A program made the translations under genes and the position numbers. This document shows positions 27,488 through 39,430 of a stretch of 64,000 bases of DNA, in pieces. Position 1 is the first letter of the stretch. Every line of letters starts with the position of its first letter. The stretch is from Saccharopolyspora aridisoli (GTDB lineage: Bacteria; Actinomycetota; Actinomycetes; Mycobacteriales; Pseudonocardiaceae), in contig NZ_SMKV01000018.1 in the NCBI RefSeq assembly GCF_004348445.1, positions 1 through 64,000 on the forward strand, read 5' to 3'. A model generated the notes under the pieces. The model had not been told where the DNA came from and searched no databases. It saw only the letters and a program-made list of their open reading frames with translations.

Positions 27488-28107
27488 CGGGACACCCACT
27501 CGTCGAACTGCTCCACGACCTCGGCGATCGTGGTGCTCGGTCCGTGCCCCGGATGGACCTTGGTCCGCGCGGGGAGGGGCAGCAACCGGTCCCGGATCGA
27601 GTCGATGATCGCGTCGCGGTCGGAGAACGAGCGCCCGGTCGCACCCGGCCCACCGGCGAACAGGGTGTCGCCGGTGAACGCGGTCGCCAGGTCCGGGCAG
27701 TAGAAGCACACCGACCCGGGGGTGTGGCCGGGGGTGTGGACCACCTGCAGGCTCAACCGCCCGATGTGGAAGGTCTGTCGGTCGACCAGGCGCCCGTCCG
27801 GTTGCCGGTCCGGGTGGGTCAGCTCCCACAACGGCCGGTCCATCGGGTGCAGGTACAGCGGTGCTCCGACGGCGTCGGCCAGCTGCGGAGCCATCCGCAC
27901 GTGGTCGTCGTGGGCGTGGGTGGCCAGCACCGCGACCACCTCGCGGCCCGCGACGAGTTCGAGGACCGCGTCGATGTCGTGCGGCGCGTCGATGACGAGG
28001 CACTGGTGGTCGTCACCGACCACCCACAGGTTGTTCTCGACCTCGTGGACCTCGCCGTCGAGGGAGAACTTGCCCTCGACGGTGGCGTGGTCGACCCGGA
28101 TGCTCAT
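27484..28107 (-). CDS. Metallo-beta-lactamase fold hydrolase, probable S-acyl-mycothiol hydrolase
   Basis: A 207-residue glyoxalase II-like metallohydrolase. The dinuclear metal motif is THAHDDH (63-69), followed by [28 protein letters not shown] and VHPGHGPST, the remaining metal ligands. It overlaps the dehydrogenase gene upstream by 4 bp and the reductase gene downstream by 4 bp. The same pair, mycothiol-dependent formaldehyde dehydrogenase plus MBL hydrolase, is found in mycobacteria (Rv2259-Rv2260). I infer hydrolysis of S-formylmycothiol to formate and mycothiol. Direct evidence for the substrate is lacking. Confidence 0.83.
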   Translation of the reverse strand: MSIRVDHATVEGKFSLDGEVHEVENNLWVVGDDHQCLVIDAPHDIDAVLELVAGREVVAVLATHAHDDHVRMAPQLADAVGAPLYLHPMDRPLWELTHPDRQPDGRLVDRQTFHIGRLSLQVVHTPGHTPGSVCFYCPDLATAFTGDTLFAGGPGATGRSFSDRDAIIDSIRDRLLPLPARTKVHPGHGPSTTIAEVVEQFDEWVSR

Positions 28108-29189
28108 GGGAACGTCACCACCGAACGCAGCACTTCGCCGCGGCCCATCTTCGCGAAGGCCGCTTCGACGTCATCAAGGGAGATCTCCTCGCTGACGAAC
28201 TTCTCGAGCGGCAGTCGGCCCTGCAGGTGGAGCTCGGTGAGCATCGGGAAGTCCCGTTCGGGGAGGCAGTCACCGTACCAGCTGGACTTCAGCGCGCCGC
28301 CGCGGGCGAAGACGTCCAGCAGCGGCAGTTCCAGCCGCATCGACGGGTCCGGTACGCCGACCAGCACGGCCGTGCCCGCCAGGTCGCGGGCGTAGAACGC
28401 CTGCTCGTAGGTCGCGGGCACCCCCACGGCGTCCACGACCACATCCGCTCCGTGACCACCGGTGAGCTCGCGGATCGCCTCCACGGTGTCGGACTCGGAG
28501 GCGTTGACGGTGTGGGTGGCGCCGAACTCCCGCGCCCACGCCAGCTTCTCGGGGTCCCTGTCCACGGCGATGATCCGCCGCGCACCCGCCATGGCCGCCC
28601 CGGCGATGGCCCCGTCGCCAACGCCGCCGCAGCCGATGACGGCCACCGAATCGCCCGGACCGACCTGCCCGGTGTTGACCGCGGCGCCGATCCCGGCCAT
28701 CACACCGCAGCCCAGCAACCCGGCCACGGCCGGCCGCGCCGCCGGGTCCACCTTCGTGCACTGCCCTGAGTGGACGAGCGTGCGCTCGGCGAACCCGCCG
28801 ATGCCCAACGCCGGCGAGAGCGGGGTGCCGTCGGCCAGCGTCATCGGCTGGGAGGCGTTGTGGGTGGCGAAGCAGTACTGCGGACGACCGCGCTTGCAGG
28901 CGCGGCAGCTCCCGCACACGGCCCGCCAGTTCAGCACGACGAAGTCGCCCGGCTCGAGGTCGTGCACCCCGTCTCCGACGGAGTCGACGACCCCGGCCAC
29001 CTCGTGGCCGAGCAGGAACGGGTAGTCGTCGCTGATGCCGCCCTCGCGGTAGTGCAGGTCGGTGTGGCAGACACCGCACGCCTGCACCCGGATGACGGCC
29101 TCACCCGGGCCCGGGTCGGGCACGTGGATGGTGGTCACCTCGACCGGTTTGCCCTTGCCGGTGGACACGACTGCACGCGCTTCGGTCAC
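28104..29189 (-). CDS. mscR: S-(hydroxymethyl)mycothiol dehydrogenase (formaldehyde dehydrogenase)
   Basis: A 361-residue zinc-dependent class III-type alcohol dehydrogenase that oxidises the formaldehyde-mycothiol adduct with NAD+. Catalytic zinc ligands are Cys41 in [11 protein letters not shown] and His in LLGHEVAG. The structural zinc loop is [15 protein letters not shown] and the NAD-binding motif is [32 protein letters not shown] near the C-terminus is characteristic of the mycothiol-dependent branch. In this operon it would remove formaldehyde released when sarcosine oxidase works without enough tetrahydrofolate. It starts 15 bp after soxG and its stop overlaps the MBL hydrolase start. 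Confidence 0.92.
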   Translation of the reverse strand: MTEARAVVSTGKGKPVEVTTIHVPDPGPGEAVIRVQACGVCHTDLHYREGGISDDYPFLLGHEVAGVVDSVGDGVHDLEPGDFVVLNWRAVCGSCRACKRGRPQYCFATHNASQPMTLADGTPLSPALGIGGFAERTLVHSGQCTKVDPAARPAVAGLLGCGVMAGIGAAVNTGQVGPGDSVAVIGCGGVGDGAIAGAAMAGARRIIAVDRDPEKLAWAREFGATHTVNASESDTVEAIRELTGGHGADVVVDAVGVPATYEQAFYARDLAGTAVLVGVPDPSMRLELPLLDVFARGGALKSSWYGDCLPERDFPMLTELHLQGRLPLEKFVSEEISLDDVEAAFAKMGRGEVLRSVVTFP

Positions 29190-29204
29190 GTCAACGCTCC
29201 CTGT

Positions 29205-29798
29205 TCATCGCTTCTGGTGGTATTCGGCGGCCGCGTCGCGGAGCCAGTCGGCGAGGTAACGCGCGAACGAGGCGCGGACGAAGACCCAGTAGTTCGGTGG
29301 TGCGGCGTCGCGGCACAGCAGCACGACGCCGGTGCGGGCCAGCAGGGTCTGCGCGCAGCGGTCCGGGCCGAAGCTGCGCCGGTGCAGGTCCAGCGCGCAG
29401 CCCTTCGCCAGCAGCTCAGGCGCTTTCGGCCCGGCGACCTCGATGATGGTGCGGTGCGCCGAGACGTCCACGACGGAGCCGTGCTCGTCGCCGAGTGCCT
29501 CGCCCACCGCCGTCTGGATCCGGTCGGCCTCGCCTTCCGGGCCGACCAGCAGCCATTCGTCCGGTCCGAGCCAGGCGACGAGCAGTCGTTCGGTGCGCGA
29601 CACCTGCCCGGCCTGGTTGGGCAGCATCGTGCCGAGCGCGGTGCCGATGCGTTCCGCCGCAGGGCTCTTCGGGTCGACGCGCAGCGCGACCTGGGCGGTG
29701 AAGGACACCTCGGACAGGTGCAGCGCTCCGGGGACCGAGGCGTCGGTCAGCACGTCGGCGTGCGCGGCCAGCGGGGATTCGCCGTAGGGCTCAGCCAT
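29205..29798 (-). CDS. soxG: Sarcosine oxidase gamma subunit
   Basis: A 197-residue SoxG subunit of heterotetrameric sarcosine oxidase. It begins MAEPYGESPLAAH, the family's usual start, and contains LLVAWLGPDEWLLVGPEGE, the SoxG signature, then VVDVSAHRTIIEVAGPKA and LLAKGCALDLHRRSFGP. It wraps around the alpha subunit and has the folate-binding GcvT-like fold. ATG 29798 overlaps the soxA stop by 8 bp, so translation is coupled. It is followed directly by mscR. Confidence 0.92.
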   Translation of the reverse strand: MAEPYGESPLAAHADVLTDASVPGALHLSEVSFTAQVALRVDPKSPAAERIGTALGTMLPNQAGQVSRTERLLVAWLGPDEWLLVGPEGEADRIQTAVGEALGDEHGSVVDVSAHRTIIEVAGPKAPELLAKGCALDLHRRSFGPDRCAQTLLARTGVVLLCRDAAPPNYWVFVRASFARYLADWLRDAAAEYHQKR

Positions 29799-32607
29799 CG
29801 CGGCGGGCTCCTTCCTTGTCGTAGAAGATCGGTTCGGTGATCTCCACGGGCACCAGCTGGTCGCCCACGTGGCTGTAGATCGTCTGCCCGATGCGGTCGC
29901 GACCGCCGGCGACCAGCGCGAGCGCGAACGGGCGGCCCAGAGCCGCGCTGCGGTAGCTGGAGGTGACGTGACCCAGCATCGGCACCGGCGGCTCCGGCAG
30001 CTCATCGGTGGCCACCAGCTGCGATCCCTCCGGCACGACGGGGGAGTCGGCGGGCGGGAGCAGGCCGACGAGGTGCTTGCGGTCGGAGCGGGTCGTGTCG
30101 GCGCGGGTGAACGAGCGCATGCCGAGGAAGTCGTGCTTCTTCTTCGACACCGCCCAGCTCATCCCGAGGTCGTGCGGGGTCACCGTGCCGTCGGTGTCCT
30201 GGCCGACGATGGGGAAGCCCTTCTCCGCGCGCAGCACGTGCATCGTCTCGGTGCCGTACGGGGTGATGCCGAACGGCACGCCCGCGTCGTGCAGGACCTC
30301 CCACACCTCGCGGCCGTACCAGCGCGGCACGTTGATCTCGAAGGCCAGCTCGCCCGAGAAGCTGATCCGGCACACCCGCGCCTGGCGGCCCGCGACGAGG
30401 CCGTCCTGCCAAGCCATGAACGGGAACGATTCGTTGTCCAGCTCGAAGCCGGAGGACACCGCGGCCAGCACGTCGCGGGAGCGGGGACCGGCCAGCGCGA
30501 TGGTGGCCCACTGCTCGGTCACCGAGGTCAGGTGCACGCGCAGGTGCGGCCACTCGGTCTGCAGCCAGTCCTCCAGCCACTCCAGCACTCCGGCGGCACC
30601 ACCGGAGGTGGTGGAGATCAGGTAGCGGTGCTCGCCGGTGCGCATCACCGTGCCGTCGTCGAAGACCATCCCGTCGGCGGTGCACATCAACCCGTACCGG
30701 ATGCGGCCGATCTTGAGGGTGCTCATCTTGTTGGTGTAGACGAGGTCGAGGAACTCGGCGGCGTCCGGGCCCTGCACGTCGATCTTGCCGAGCGTCGAGA
30801 CGTCCTGCATGCCCACGCCGGTGCGCACCGCGTCGCACTCGCGCAGCACCGCCGCCTGCATGTCCTCACCAGGCAACGGGTAGTACCAGGGTCGCTTCCA
30901 CTGGCCGACGTCCTCGAACGGCGCGCCCTGCTCGACGTGCCAGTCGTGCATGGCGGTGACCCTGACCGGGTCGTAGAGATCGCCCCGGTCCCGGCCGGCC
31001 AGCGCGGCGAAGGCCACCGGCGTGTAGGGCGGGCGGAACGTGGTTGCGCCGACCTCGGAGAGCTCGACGCCCAGCAGCTGGGAGATCACCCCGGAGGACA
31101 GGATGCCGGAGGTCTTGCCCTGGTCATGGGCAGTGCCGATGGTCGTGAACCGCTTGATGTGCTCCACCGAGTCCATGCCGGCGCCGACGGCCTTGCGGAC
31201 GTCGGACACGGTCGCATCGCGCGCGAGGTCCACGTACTGCTCGTCCTCGCACGCGCAGGTGAGCAGCCACGTCGGCTGCGGCGCGACGACCGGGGGAGAC
31301 GCCACCGCGGGCACCTCGGCGAAGTCGGCGTCGAACCCGGTTTCGCGCGCCGCGTCGCTGCCCGCCTCGGAACCGGTGCGCAGGCAGTCGAAGGTGCCGA
31401 AAACCCCTGCCGCGGCGCCGATCGAGCGCACGCCGCGCGAACTGCGGTTCGGCACGAACGCGCCGATCTCGTCCGAGTAGCGCAGGCTTCCGCGCGACTG
31501 GCTGTGCAGGTGCACCGCCGGGTTCCAGCCACCGGAGACCAGCAGCAGATCGCAGTCCAGCTCGACGGTTGCTTCCTCGCCCCGCCGCTGCACCGTCGCA
31601 CCGCTCACGCGGCTGGTGCCCGAGGTGCCGATCAGGGAAGAGCCGTTGCGGATGGGGATGCCGCGCTCCACGCAGCGCGAGGCCCACACCGTCGACACGA
31701 CCGGCCGGACGTCCACCACCGCGGCGATGGTGACCCCGGCGTCGTGCAGGTCGATCGCGGCGGCGTAGGCGCTGTCGTTGGTGGTGAACACGACCGCGCG
31801 CTCGCCCGGCAGCACCCCGTAGCGGTGCAGGTAGGTGCGGGCGGCTCCGGCCAGCATCGTGCCGGGACGGTCGTTGCCGGGGAACACCAGCGGACGCTCG
31901 TGCGAACCGGTCGCCAGCACGACCTCGCCAGCCCGGATGTGCCAGGTCCGCTGACGGACGAAGAAGTCATCGCCGTGGTGCTCGACGGCGACGAGGTAGT
32001 TGTGGTCGTGGTGGCCGAACACGGTCGTGCGAGGCAGCCGGGTCACCTCGGGGGTGGCGTCGAGCTCGGCCACGACCCGCTGGACCCATCTGTCGGCCGG
32101 CCTGCCCGACAGCTGTTCACCGCTTCCCAGCAGCTGGCCGCCGAACTCGGTGCCCGCATCGGCGATGATCACCCGGGCTCCGCTGCGCGCGGCGCTCAGC
32201 GCCGCCGCGAGACCGGCGGGTCCGGCACCCACCACGAGGACGTCGCAGTGCGCGTGCGTCGTCTCGTAGCGGGCCGGGTCGGCTTCGGTCGCCAGCCGGC
32301 CCTGGCCGGGCAGTCCGGTGGCGGCCAGGCCGTCGCGCAGCTCGACGGTGGTCGCGGTGAGCATCGGCTCCGGGAACGGCTCGTCGATCTGCACCAGCGC
32401 GTTCGGTTCCTCGGGGCCCGCGGCCATGATCCCGCGCGGACGCCCGTGCTTGATGCTGGTGGTGACCTGGTGGACGCCGTTGGCCAGCAACGCTGAGGCG
32501 AGGGTGTCGCCTTCGAAGCCCTCGTACTCCCGTCCGTCGAACCTGAAGCGGAGGACGCGGTCCCGGTCGATCCGGCCGCCTTCGGCCAGCCTGAACTCGT
32601 TGCTCAC
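29791..32607 (-). CDS. soxA: Sarcosine oxidase alpha subunit
   Basis: A 938-residue SoxA. An N-terminal ferredoxin-like domain (RFDGREYEGFEGDTLASALL) is followed by an NAD-binding oxidoreductase module with VVGAGPAGLAAALSAARSG (around 130) and ATGSHERPLVFPGNDRPGTM. The C-terminal ~380 residues are a GcvT aminomethyltransferase domain that binds tetrahydrofolate and captures the imine carbon as 5,10-methylene-THF. The complex converts sarcosine to glycine with H2O2. Start GTG 32607 overlaps the soxD stop as GTGA; gene order BDAG matches other actinobacteria. Length is normal (about 930-1000). Confidence 0.95.
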   Translation of the reverse strand: MSNEFRLAEGGRIDRDRVLRFRFDGREYEGFEGDTLASALLANGVHQVTTSIKHGRPRGIMAAGPEEPNALVQIDEPFPEPMLTATTVELRDGLAATGLPGQGRLATEADPARYETTHAHCDVLVVGAGPAGLAAALSAARSGARVIIADAGTEFGGQLLGSGEQLSGRPADRWVQRVVAELDATPEVTRLPRTTVFGHHDHNYLVAVEHHGDDFFVRQRTWHIRAGEVVLATGSHERPLVFPGNDRPGTMLAGAARTYLHRYGVLPGERAVVFTTNDSAYAAAIDLHDAGVTIAAVVDVRPVVSTVWASRCVERGIPIRNGSSLIGTSGTSRVSGATVQRRGEEATVELDCDLLLVSGGWNPAVHLHSQSRGSLRYSDEIGAFVPNRSSRGVRSIGAAAGVFGTFDCLRTGSEAGSDAARETGFDADFAEVPAVASPPVVAPQPTWLLTCACEDEQYVDLARDATVSDVRKAVGAGMDSVEHIKRFTTIGTAHDQGKTSGILSSGVISQLLGVELSEVGATTFRPPYTPVAFAALAGRDRGDLYDPVRVTAMHDWHVEQGAPFEDVGQWKRPWYYPLPGEDMQAAVLRECDAVRTGVGMQDVSTLGKIDVQGPDAAEFLDLVYTNKMSTLKIGRIRYGLMCTADGMVFDDGTVMRTGEHRYLISTTSGGAAGVLEWLEDWLQTEWPHLRVHLTSVTEQWATIALAGPRSRDVLAAVSSGFELDNESFPFMAWQDGLVAGRQARVCRISFSGELAFEINVPRWYGREVWEVLHDAGVPFGITPYGTETMHVLRAEKGFPIVGQDTDGTVTPHDLGMSWAVSKKKHDFLGMRSFTRADTTRSDRKHLVGLLPPADSPVVPEGSQLVATDELPEPPVPMLGHVTSSYRSAALGRPFALALVAGGRDRIGQTIYSHVGDQLVPVEITEPIFYDKEGARRDG

Positions 32608-32867
32608 CTCGTCACCGCCCGGTCATCGTGGAGGATCTCGTTGGTCCTGGTGTCGCGGCGGAGGGTGAACCAGCGCCGGCAACCCGCCTGGTGGTTCCAC
32701 CGCTCGGCGAAGGCGCCCTTCGGATTGGCGCGGTAGAAGAGGAAACGAGCCCAGTCCACATCGGACGTCGCCTGCGGATCGGCGGGGTAGGCGACGTCGG
32801 CTTGGCCGCCGTAGTGGAACTCGGTCTCGTTGCGCGGCCCGCACCACGGGCAGGGGATCAGCATCAT
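32604..32867 (-). CDS. soxD: Sarcosine oxidase delta subunit
   Basis: An 87-residue zinc-binding SoxD. Zinc ligands Cys6 and Cys9 are in LIPCPWCGPRNETEF and the second pair in WNHQAGCRRWF. The central YPADPQATSDVDWARFLFYR is highly typical. It starts with two Met codons at 32867, preceded by GAAGGAGG, and its stop overlaps the soxA start. It is separated from soxB by 169 bp that carry the dispersed repeat, so soxDAG could have its own promoter or be attenuated relative to soxB. Confidence 0.94.
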   Translation of the reverse strand: MMLIPCPWCGPRNETEFHYGGQADVAYPADPQATSDVDWARFLFYRANPKGAFAERWNHQAGCRRWFTLRRDTRTNEILHDDRAVTR

Positions 32868-32899
32868 GGGAGCCTCCTTCTCGGAGCTGTGAGCGGTGC

Positions 32900-33012
32900 G
32901 GCGGTAGCCGCTGTTTCAGGTGTGGGACTCAACTCGCACCCCCGCGGGTTCTCAGCGGAGTGGCGCCCGGCCCCAGAGGACCGCTGAGGTTCCGCCACCC
33001 GCACCGCCAAGC
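32900..33012. repeat. Dispersed intergenic repeat, copy 2
   Basis: This 113-bp copy shares the left block (TTTCAGGTGTGGGACTCAAC) and right end (ACCCGCACCGCCAAGC) with the copies at 183-252 and 43960-44119. It carries an internal inverted repeat, CTCAGCGG (32951-32958) and CCGCTGAG (32981-32988). It lies inside the sox operon between soxB and soxD, where a hairpin could lower or process the downstream message. Confidence 0.7.
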
Positions 33013-33036
33013 AGGATGAGCCTGGAAACGGTGTTC

Positions 33037-34266
33037 TCAGTGCGCCACGCCGGCGGCGCCGTGCTCGTCGACCAGGGCACCGGTGGTGAACCGGTCCAGG
33101 CTGAACGGCGCGTTGAGCTCGTGCGGCTCGTCGTGGGCGATGGTGTGGGCGTAGCACCAGCCGACCCCAGGGGTCGCCTTGAAACCACCTGTGCCCCAAC
33201 CGCAGTTGATGTACAGGCCCTCGAACGGGGTCAGTCCCATGATCGCCGAGGCGTCCGGGGTCACGTCCACCACGCCCGCCCAGGTGCGCAGCACGTGCGC
33301 CCGGGCGAACATCGGGAACAGCTCGACCGCGGCGGTCAGCTCGCGCTCGATGGTGTGGAACGACCCGCGCTGCCCGTAGGAGTTGTAGGCGTCGATGCCG
33401 GCGCCGAGGACCAGTTCTCCCTTGTGCGCCTGGCTGACGTAGACGTGCACCGCGTTGGACATGACCACCGTCGGGTGCACGGGCTCCAGCAGCTCGGAGA
33501 CCAGAGCTTGCAGCGGGTGGCTCTGCAGCGGTAGCGGCAACCCGAGCTCGTCGGCGAGCACCGAGGTGTGCCCGGCGGCGGCCAGCGCGACCTTGCCGGT
33601 GGCGATGTCACCGCGCGTGGTGCGCACGCCCACGATCTTGTCGCCCACCCGGTCGAAGCCGGTGACCTGGCAGTTCTGCACCAGGTCCACGCCCATCCGG
33701 TCCAGCGCGCGGGCGAATCCCCACGCGACGTGGTCGTGCTTGGCGATGCCCGCCCGGGGCTGCCAGGTCGCACCCATGACCGGGTAGCGCAGGTCCGGCG
33801 AGGTGTTGAGGATCGGGCAGATCTCGGCCACCTGCTGCGGATCGAGCCATTCGGCGTCGATGCCGTTGAGCCGGTTCGCCCCCACCCGGCGTACGCCGTC
33901 GCGGACCTCCTGCAGGGAGTGGGCGAGGTTGAGCACGCCGCGCTGGGAGAACAGCAGCGGGTAGTCCAGCTCCTCCTCCAGTCCCTCCCAGAGCTTGAGC
34001 GCGTGCTCGTAGAGCCCTGCGCTGGCGTCCCAGAGGTAGTTGGAGCGGATGATCGTGGTGTTGCGGGCCATGTTCCCGCCTGCGAGCCAACCGCTCTCGA
34101 GCACGGCCATGTTGGTGATGCCGTGGTTGACCGCGAGGTAGTAGGCGGTGGCCAGACCGTGGCCGCCGCCGCCCACGATCACCACGTCGTAGGACGGCCT
34201 CGGGTCGGCGGGGCCCCAGAGCCAGTCCGGGTGCTCAGGCAATTCGGCGCCGGGAGTGCGCGGCAT
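33037..34266 (-). CDS. soxB: Sarcosine oxidase beta subunit
   Basis: A 409-residue FAD/FMN subunit where sarcosine is oxidised. The Rossmann motif is [19 protein letters not shown] (about 27-45). [20 protein letters not shown] and [20 protein letters not shown] follow; a His in the latter region is the likely covalent FMN attachment site by comparison with Corynebacterium Sox[20 protein letters not shown] is the C-terminal flavin motif. ATG 34266 has GGAGGG 5 nt upstream. It is the first gene of the long operon soxBDAG-mscR-MBL-methylene-THF reductase, driven by the promoter at 34353-34380 with a regulon operator at 34331-34342. Confidence 0.95.
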   Translation of the reverse strand: MPRTPGAELPEHPDWLWGPADPRPSYDVVIVGGGGHGLATAYYLAVNHGITNMAVLESGWLAGGNMARNTTIIRSNYLWDASAGLYEHALKLWEGLEEELDYPLLFSQRGVLNLAHSLQEVRDGVRRVGANRLNGIDAEWLDPQQVAEICPILNTSPDLRYPVMGATWQPRAGIAKHDHVAWGFARALDRMGVDLVQNCQVTGFDRVGDKIVGVRTTRGDIATGKVALAAAGHTSVLADELGLPLPLQSHPLQALVSELLEPVHPTVVMSNAVHVYVSQAHKGELVLGAGIDAYNSYGQRGSFHTIERELTAAVELFPMFARAHVLRTWAGVVDVTPDASAIMGLTPFEGLYINCGWGTGGFKATPGVGWCYAHTIAHDEPHELNAPFSLDRFTTGALVDEHGAAGVAH

Positions 34267-34330
34267 GAGAGCCCTCCGTTCGATGTGCGGTGAGCGAGTG
34301 CTCGACAGGGGAGAGGCGCTTGGTGGACAA

Positions 34331-34342
34331 CTGACATATCAG
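34331..34342. promoter_or_regulatory. Betaine-regulon operator, soxB promoter
   Basis: CTGACATATCAG is palindromic except for one pair. It starts 10 nt downstream of the predicted -10 box of the soxB promoter, so a bound protein would block transcription initiation. The same motif class recurs at 34544, 42198 and 44849. Confidence 0.65.
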
Positions 34343-34352
34343 ATGGATACCA

Positions 34353-34380
34353 AAGGTAGCAGCGCCTGCCGCGTGGTCAA
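34353..34380 (-). promoter_or_regulatory. Predicted soxB promoter
   Basis: On the minus strand TTGACC (34380-34375) and TACCTT (34358-34353) are separated by 16 nt, a sigma-70-like arrangement. The -10 TACCTT is identical to that predicted for the transporter at 42121, and both are followed by the operator motif. Confidence 0.5.
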
Positions 34381-34505
34381 GGGCTGAAGTTCGGCCGGGT
34401 GGGGATCGTAGCGTCCGTGTGGGCGTTGGGGCTGGTGAGAGCACTCGGACGGGTTGGCGCGCGTGGAGCGGATCGTGTCCGTTGGTGAAAAAACGGCGGC
34501 GCGTG
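34381..34505. other. Core of the divergent sox/dimethylglycine oxidase intergenic region
   Basis: The stretch between the two predicted promoters shows no gene. A long antisense frame crossing it lacks a ribosome site and reads through the dimethylglycine oxidase gene, so it is a composition artefact. Confidence 0.5.
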
Positions 34506-34534
34506 TTGACCGCGGAACCGGCGGCGCTTATTTT
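34506..34534 (+). promoter_or_regulatory. Predicted promoter of the dimethylglycine oxidase operon
   Basis: TTGACC (34506-34511), a 17-nt spacer and TATTTT (34529-34534) form a good sigma-70-type promoter. The operator at 34544-34555 begins 9 nt after the -10, over the expected transcription start. Confidence 0.55.
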
Positions 34535-34543
34535 GATGTGCAG

Positions 34544-34555
34544 TTGATATATCAG
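34544..34555. promoter_or_regulatory. Betaine-regulon operator, dimethylglycine oxidase promoter
   Basis: TTGATATATCAG contains the perfect palindrome TGATATATCA (34545-34554). It covers the predicted start of transcription of the operon that begins at 34686. Confidence 0.65.
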
Positions 34556-34676
34556 TCCTCAGCCAGAGGGCGCCGATCACCTCCGCGCGGCTCCGCTCGG
34601 TGCCGGAACTGCTCCCTCGCAACGCATCCCGCCTCATCGCAGGCGGAGTCTCCCCAGCTTCACACCCGCTCGTTAG

Positions 34677-37151
<2,475 letters not shown>

Positions 37152-37197
37152 CCGCCAGCACCGAGCCGAACGCCGTCCACGACCAGATGGAGCACAC

Positions 37198-38553
37198 ATG
37201 AGCCTGTCCGTCTTCGACTTGTTCAAGGTCGGCATCGGGCCGTCGAGTTCGCACACCGTCGGGCCGATGCGGGCGGCGAGCCTGTTCGTCGACCACCTGC
37301 GCGAGTCCGGGGCGATGCCCCGGGTCGCGCGGGTGCGGTGCGAGCTGTTCGGCTCGCTGGGCGCCACCGGGCACGGGCACGGCAGCGTCAAGGCCGTCGT
37401 GCTCGGGCTGACCGGGGAGCAGCCGCACCTGGTCGACCCGGTGGCCGTGGAACCGCAGGTGCGCGCGGTGCGGGAGGAGCACCGGATCAGCCTCGGCGGC
37501 GAGCACAAGATCGCCTTCGACGTGGATACCGACGTCGTGCTGCACCGCAGGAAGCGGCTGGAGTTCCACAGCAACGGCATGACCTTCGAGGCCGTCGACG
37601 AGGACGGTGCGCGGCTCGTGCACCGCGAGTACTACTCGGTCGGCGGCGGTTTCGTCCTCGACGAGGACGAAACGGGCAACCCGGTGCTGGTCGAGGACGC
37701 CACCCCGGTGGCCCACCCGTTTAGCACCGCCGCCGAACTGCTCGCCCACACCACCCGCACCGGGCTGCGCATCAGCGACGTCGTGCTGGCCAACGAAGCC
37801 GCCTGGCGCACCGAGGCCGAGACCCGCGCGCACCTGCTGCACATCTGGCAGGTGATGCGCGAGTGCGTCGAGCAGGGCGTGCGCACCGGCGGGGTGCTGC
37901 CCGGTGGGCTCAAGGTCCGCCGAAGGGCCCGGGAACTGCGGGCGAGCCTGGACGACACCGCCGATGCGATGGAGTGGGTGACCCTCTACGCCCTGGCGGT
38001 CAACGAGGAGAACGCCGCGGGCGGGCGGGTGGTGACCGCCCCGACCAACGGTGCCGCCGGGATCGTGCCGGCGGTGCTGCACTACGCCCACCGCTTCCTG
38101 CCGGGTTTCGACGACGACGCCGCGGTCCGGTTCCTGCTGACCGCGGGTGCGGTCGGCGCGCTGTTCAAGGAGAACGCCTCGATCTCCGGCGCGGAGGTGG
38201 GCTGCCAGGGCGAGGTCGGCTCGGCCTGCTCGATGGCCGCGGCCGGGCTCGCCGAACTGCTGGGCGGCACGCCCGAGCAGGTGGAGAACGCCGCCGAGAT
38301 CGGCATCGAGCACAACCTCGGGCTCACCTGCGATCCGGTCGGCGGGCTGGTGCAGATCCCGTGCATCGAGCGCAACGCGGTCGCGGCGATCAAGGCCATC
38401 ACCGCAGCCCGGATGGCGCTGCGCGGTGACGGGGAGCACCACGTCTCGCTGGACAAGGCCATCAAGACGATGCGCGAGACCGGCGCCGACATGAAGGACA
38501 AGTACAAGGAGACCGCGCGCGGCGGCCTCGCGCTCAACATCGTGGAATGCTGA
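37198..38553 (+). CDS. sdaA: L-serine ammonia-lyase, iron-sulfur dependent, single chain
   Basis: A 451-residue L-serine dehydratase converting serine to pyruvate and ammonia. The N-terminal motif [20 protein letters not shown] and the cysteine-bearing C-terminal domain ([36 protein letters not shown]) are those of the [4Fe-4S] enzymes. In this operon it completes betaine catabolism: glycine plus methylene-THF gives serine (glyA is not in the window), which is then deaminated to pyruvate. It lies 46 bp after dimethylglycine oxidase and 10 bp before purU. Length is standard. Confidence 0.94.
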   Translation: MSLSVFDLFKVGIGPSSSHTVGPMRAASLFVDHLRESGAMPRVARVRCELFGSLGATGHGHGSVKAVVLGLTGEQPHLVDPVAVEPQVRAVREEHRISLGGEHKIAFDVDTDVVLHRRKRLEFHSNGMTFEAVDEDGARLVHREYYSVGGGFVLDEDETGNPVLVEDATPVAHPFSTAAELLAHTTRTGLRISDVVLANEAAWRTEAETRAHLLHIWQVMRECVEQGVRTGGVLPGGLKVRRRARELRASLDDTADAMEWVTLYALAVNEENAAGGRVVTAPTNGAAGIVPAVLHYAHRFLPGFDDDAAVRFLLTAGAVGALFKENASISGAEVGCQGEVGSACSMAAAGLAELLGGTPEQVENAAEIGIEHNLGLTCDPVGGLVQIPCIERNAVAAIKAITAARMALRGDGEHHVSLDKAIKTMRETGADMKDKYKETARGGLALNIVEC

Positions 38554-38563
38554 GGAGAATCCC

Positions 38564-39400
38564 GTGACGTTCACCCTCACCCTGAGCTGCCCGAACCGGA
38601 CCGGCATCGTGCAGGCCGTCAGCTCCTTCCTGTTCGAGCACGGTTGCGACATCGGCGAGTACCGCCAGTTCGACGACGCCGTGCGCGGTCGGCTGTTCCT
38701 GCGCGTGCAGGCCACCGGCGAGGTCGACCCGGACGACCTGGCTCGTGCATTCGAGCCGGTGGCAACGGAGTTCGGCATGGACTACGCCTTCCACTCGGAC
38801 CAGCCGGCCCGCGTGCTGGTGATGGTCTCCAAGCAGGGCCACTGCCTCAACGACCTGATCTACCGCTGGCGTGCGGGCGCGCTGGGCGCCGAGATCGTCG
38901 CCGTGGTGTCAAACCACGAGGACCTGCGCCCGATGGCCGAGGCCGCCGGCCTGCCGTTCCACCACGTCCCGGTCACCGCTGACACCAAGCCGGAGGCCGA
39001 GGCGCGGCTGCTGCGGATGGTGGACGACTACGACGCCGACCTGGTCGTGCTGGCCCGCTACATGCAGGTGCTCTCCGACCAGACGTGCAAGGCGCTGCAC
39101 GGCCGAGCGATCAACATCCACCACTCGTTCCTGCCCGGTTTCAAGGGCGCCAAGCCCTACCACCAGGCCTACGACCGCGGCGTGAAGCTCGTCGGCGCCA
39201 CCGCCCACTACGTCACCCCCGACCTCGACGAGGGGCCGATCATCGAGCAAGAGGTCATCCGCATCGATCACACCTACGACCCGAAAGCCCTGCAGACCGT
39301 CGGCCGGGACGCCGAAGCGCTCGCGCTGTCCCGGGCGGTGCGCTGGTACTGCGAGCACCGCGTCCTGCTCAACGGCAACAGCACCGTCGTGTTTCCCTGA
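38564..39400 (+). CDS. purU: Formyltetrahydrofolate deformylase
   Basis: A 278-residue PurU: an N-terminal ACT domain ([20 protein letters not shown]) followed by a formyltransferase-fold hydrolase with [20 protein letters not shown] and [17 protein letters not shown]. It hydrolyses 10-formyl-THF to formate and THF. In betaine degradation this recycles folate so that dimethylglycine and sarcosine oxidation can continue. GTG 38564 has GAGGAG upstream, spanning the sdaA stop. It is regularly found in actinobacterial sarcosine/betaine clusters. Confidence 0.95.
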   Translation: MTFTLTLSCPNRTGIVQAVSSFLFEHGCDIGEYRQFDDAVRGRLFLRVQATGEVDPDDLARAFEPVATEFGMDYAFHSDQPARVLVMVSKQGHCLNDLIYRWRAGALGAEIVAVVSNHEDLRPMAEAAGLPFHHVPVTADTKPEAEARLLRMVDDYDADLVVLARYMQVLSDQTCKALHGRAINIHHSFLPGFKGAKPYHQAYDRGVKLVGATAHYVTPDLDEGPIIEQEVIRIDHTYDPKALQTVGRDAEALALSRAVRWYCEHRVLLNGNSTVVFP

Positions 39401-39430
39401 CCCCACTTCTGCGTTGAGGAGTTCTTGCCC

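Noticed and set aside
32868-33036. Glycine riboswitch between soxB and soxD
   Set aside because: The region is a copy of a repeat also found at 0.2 and 44 kb next to unrelated genes, and I see no glycine-aptamer core.
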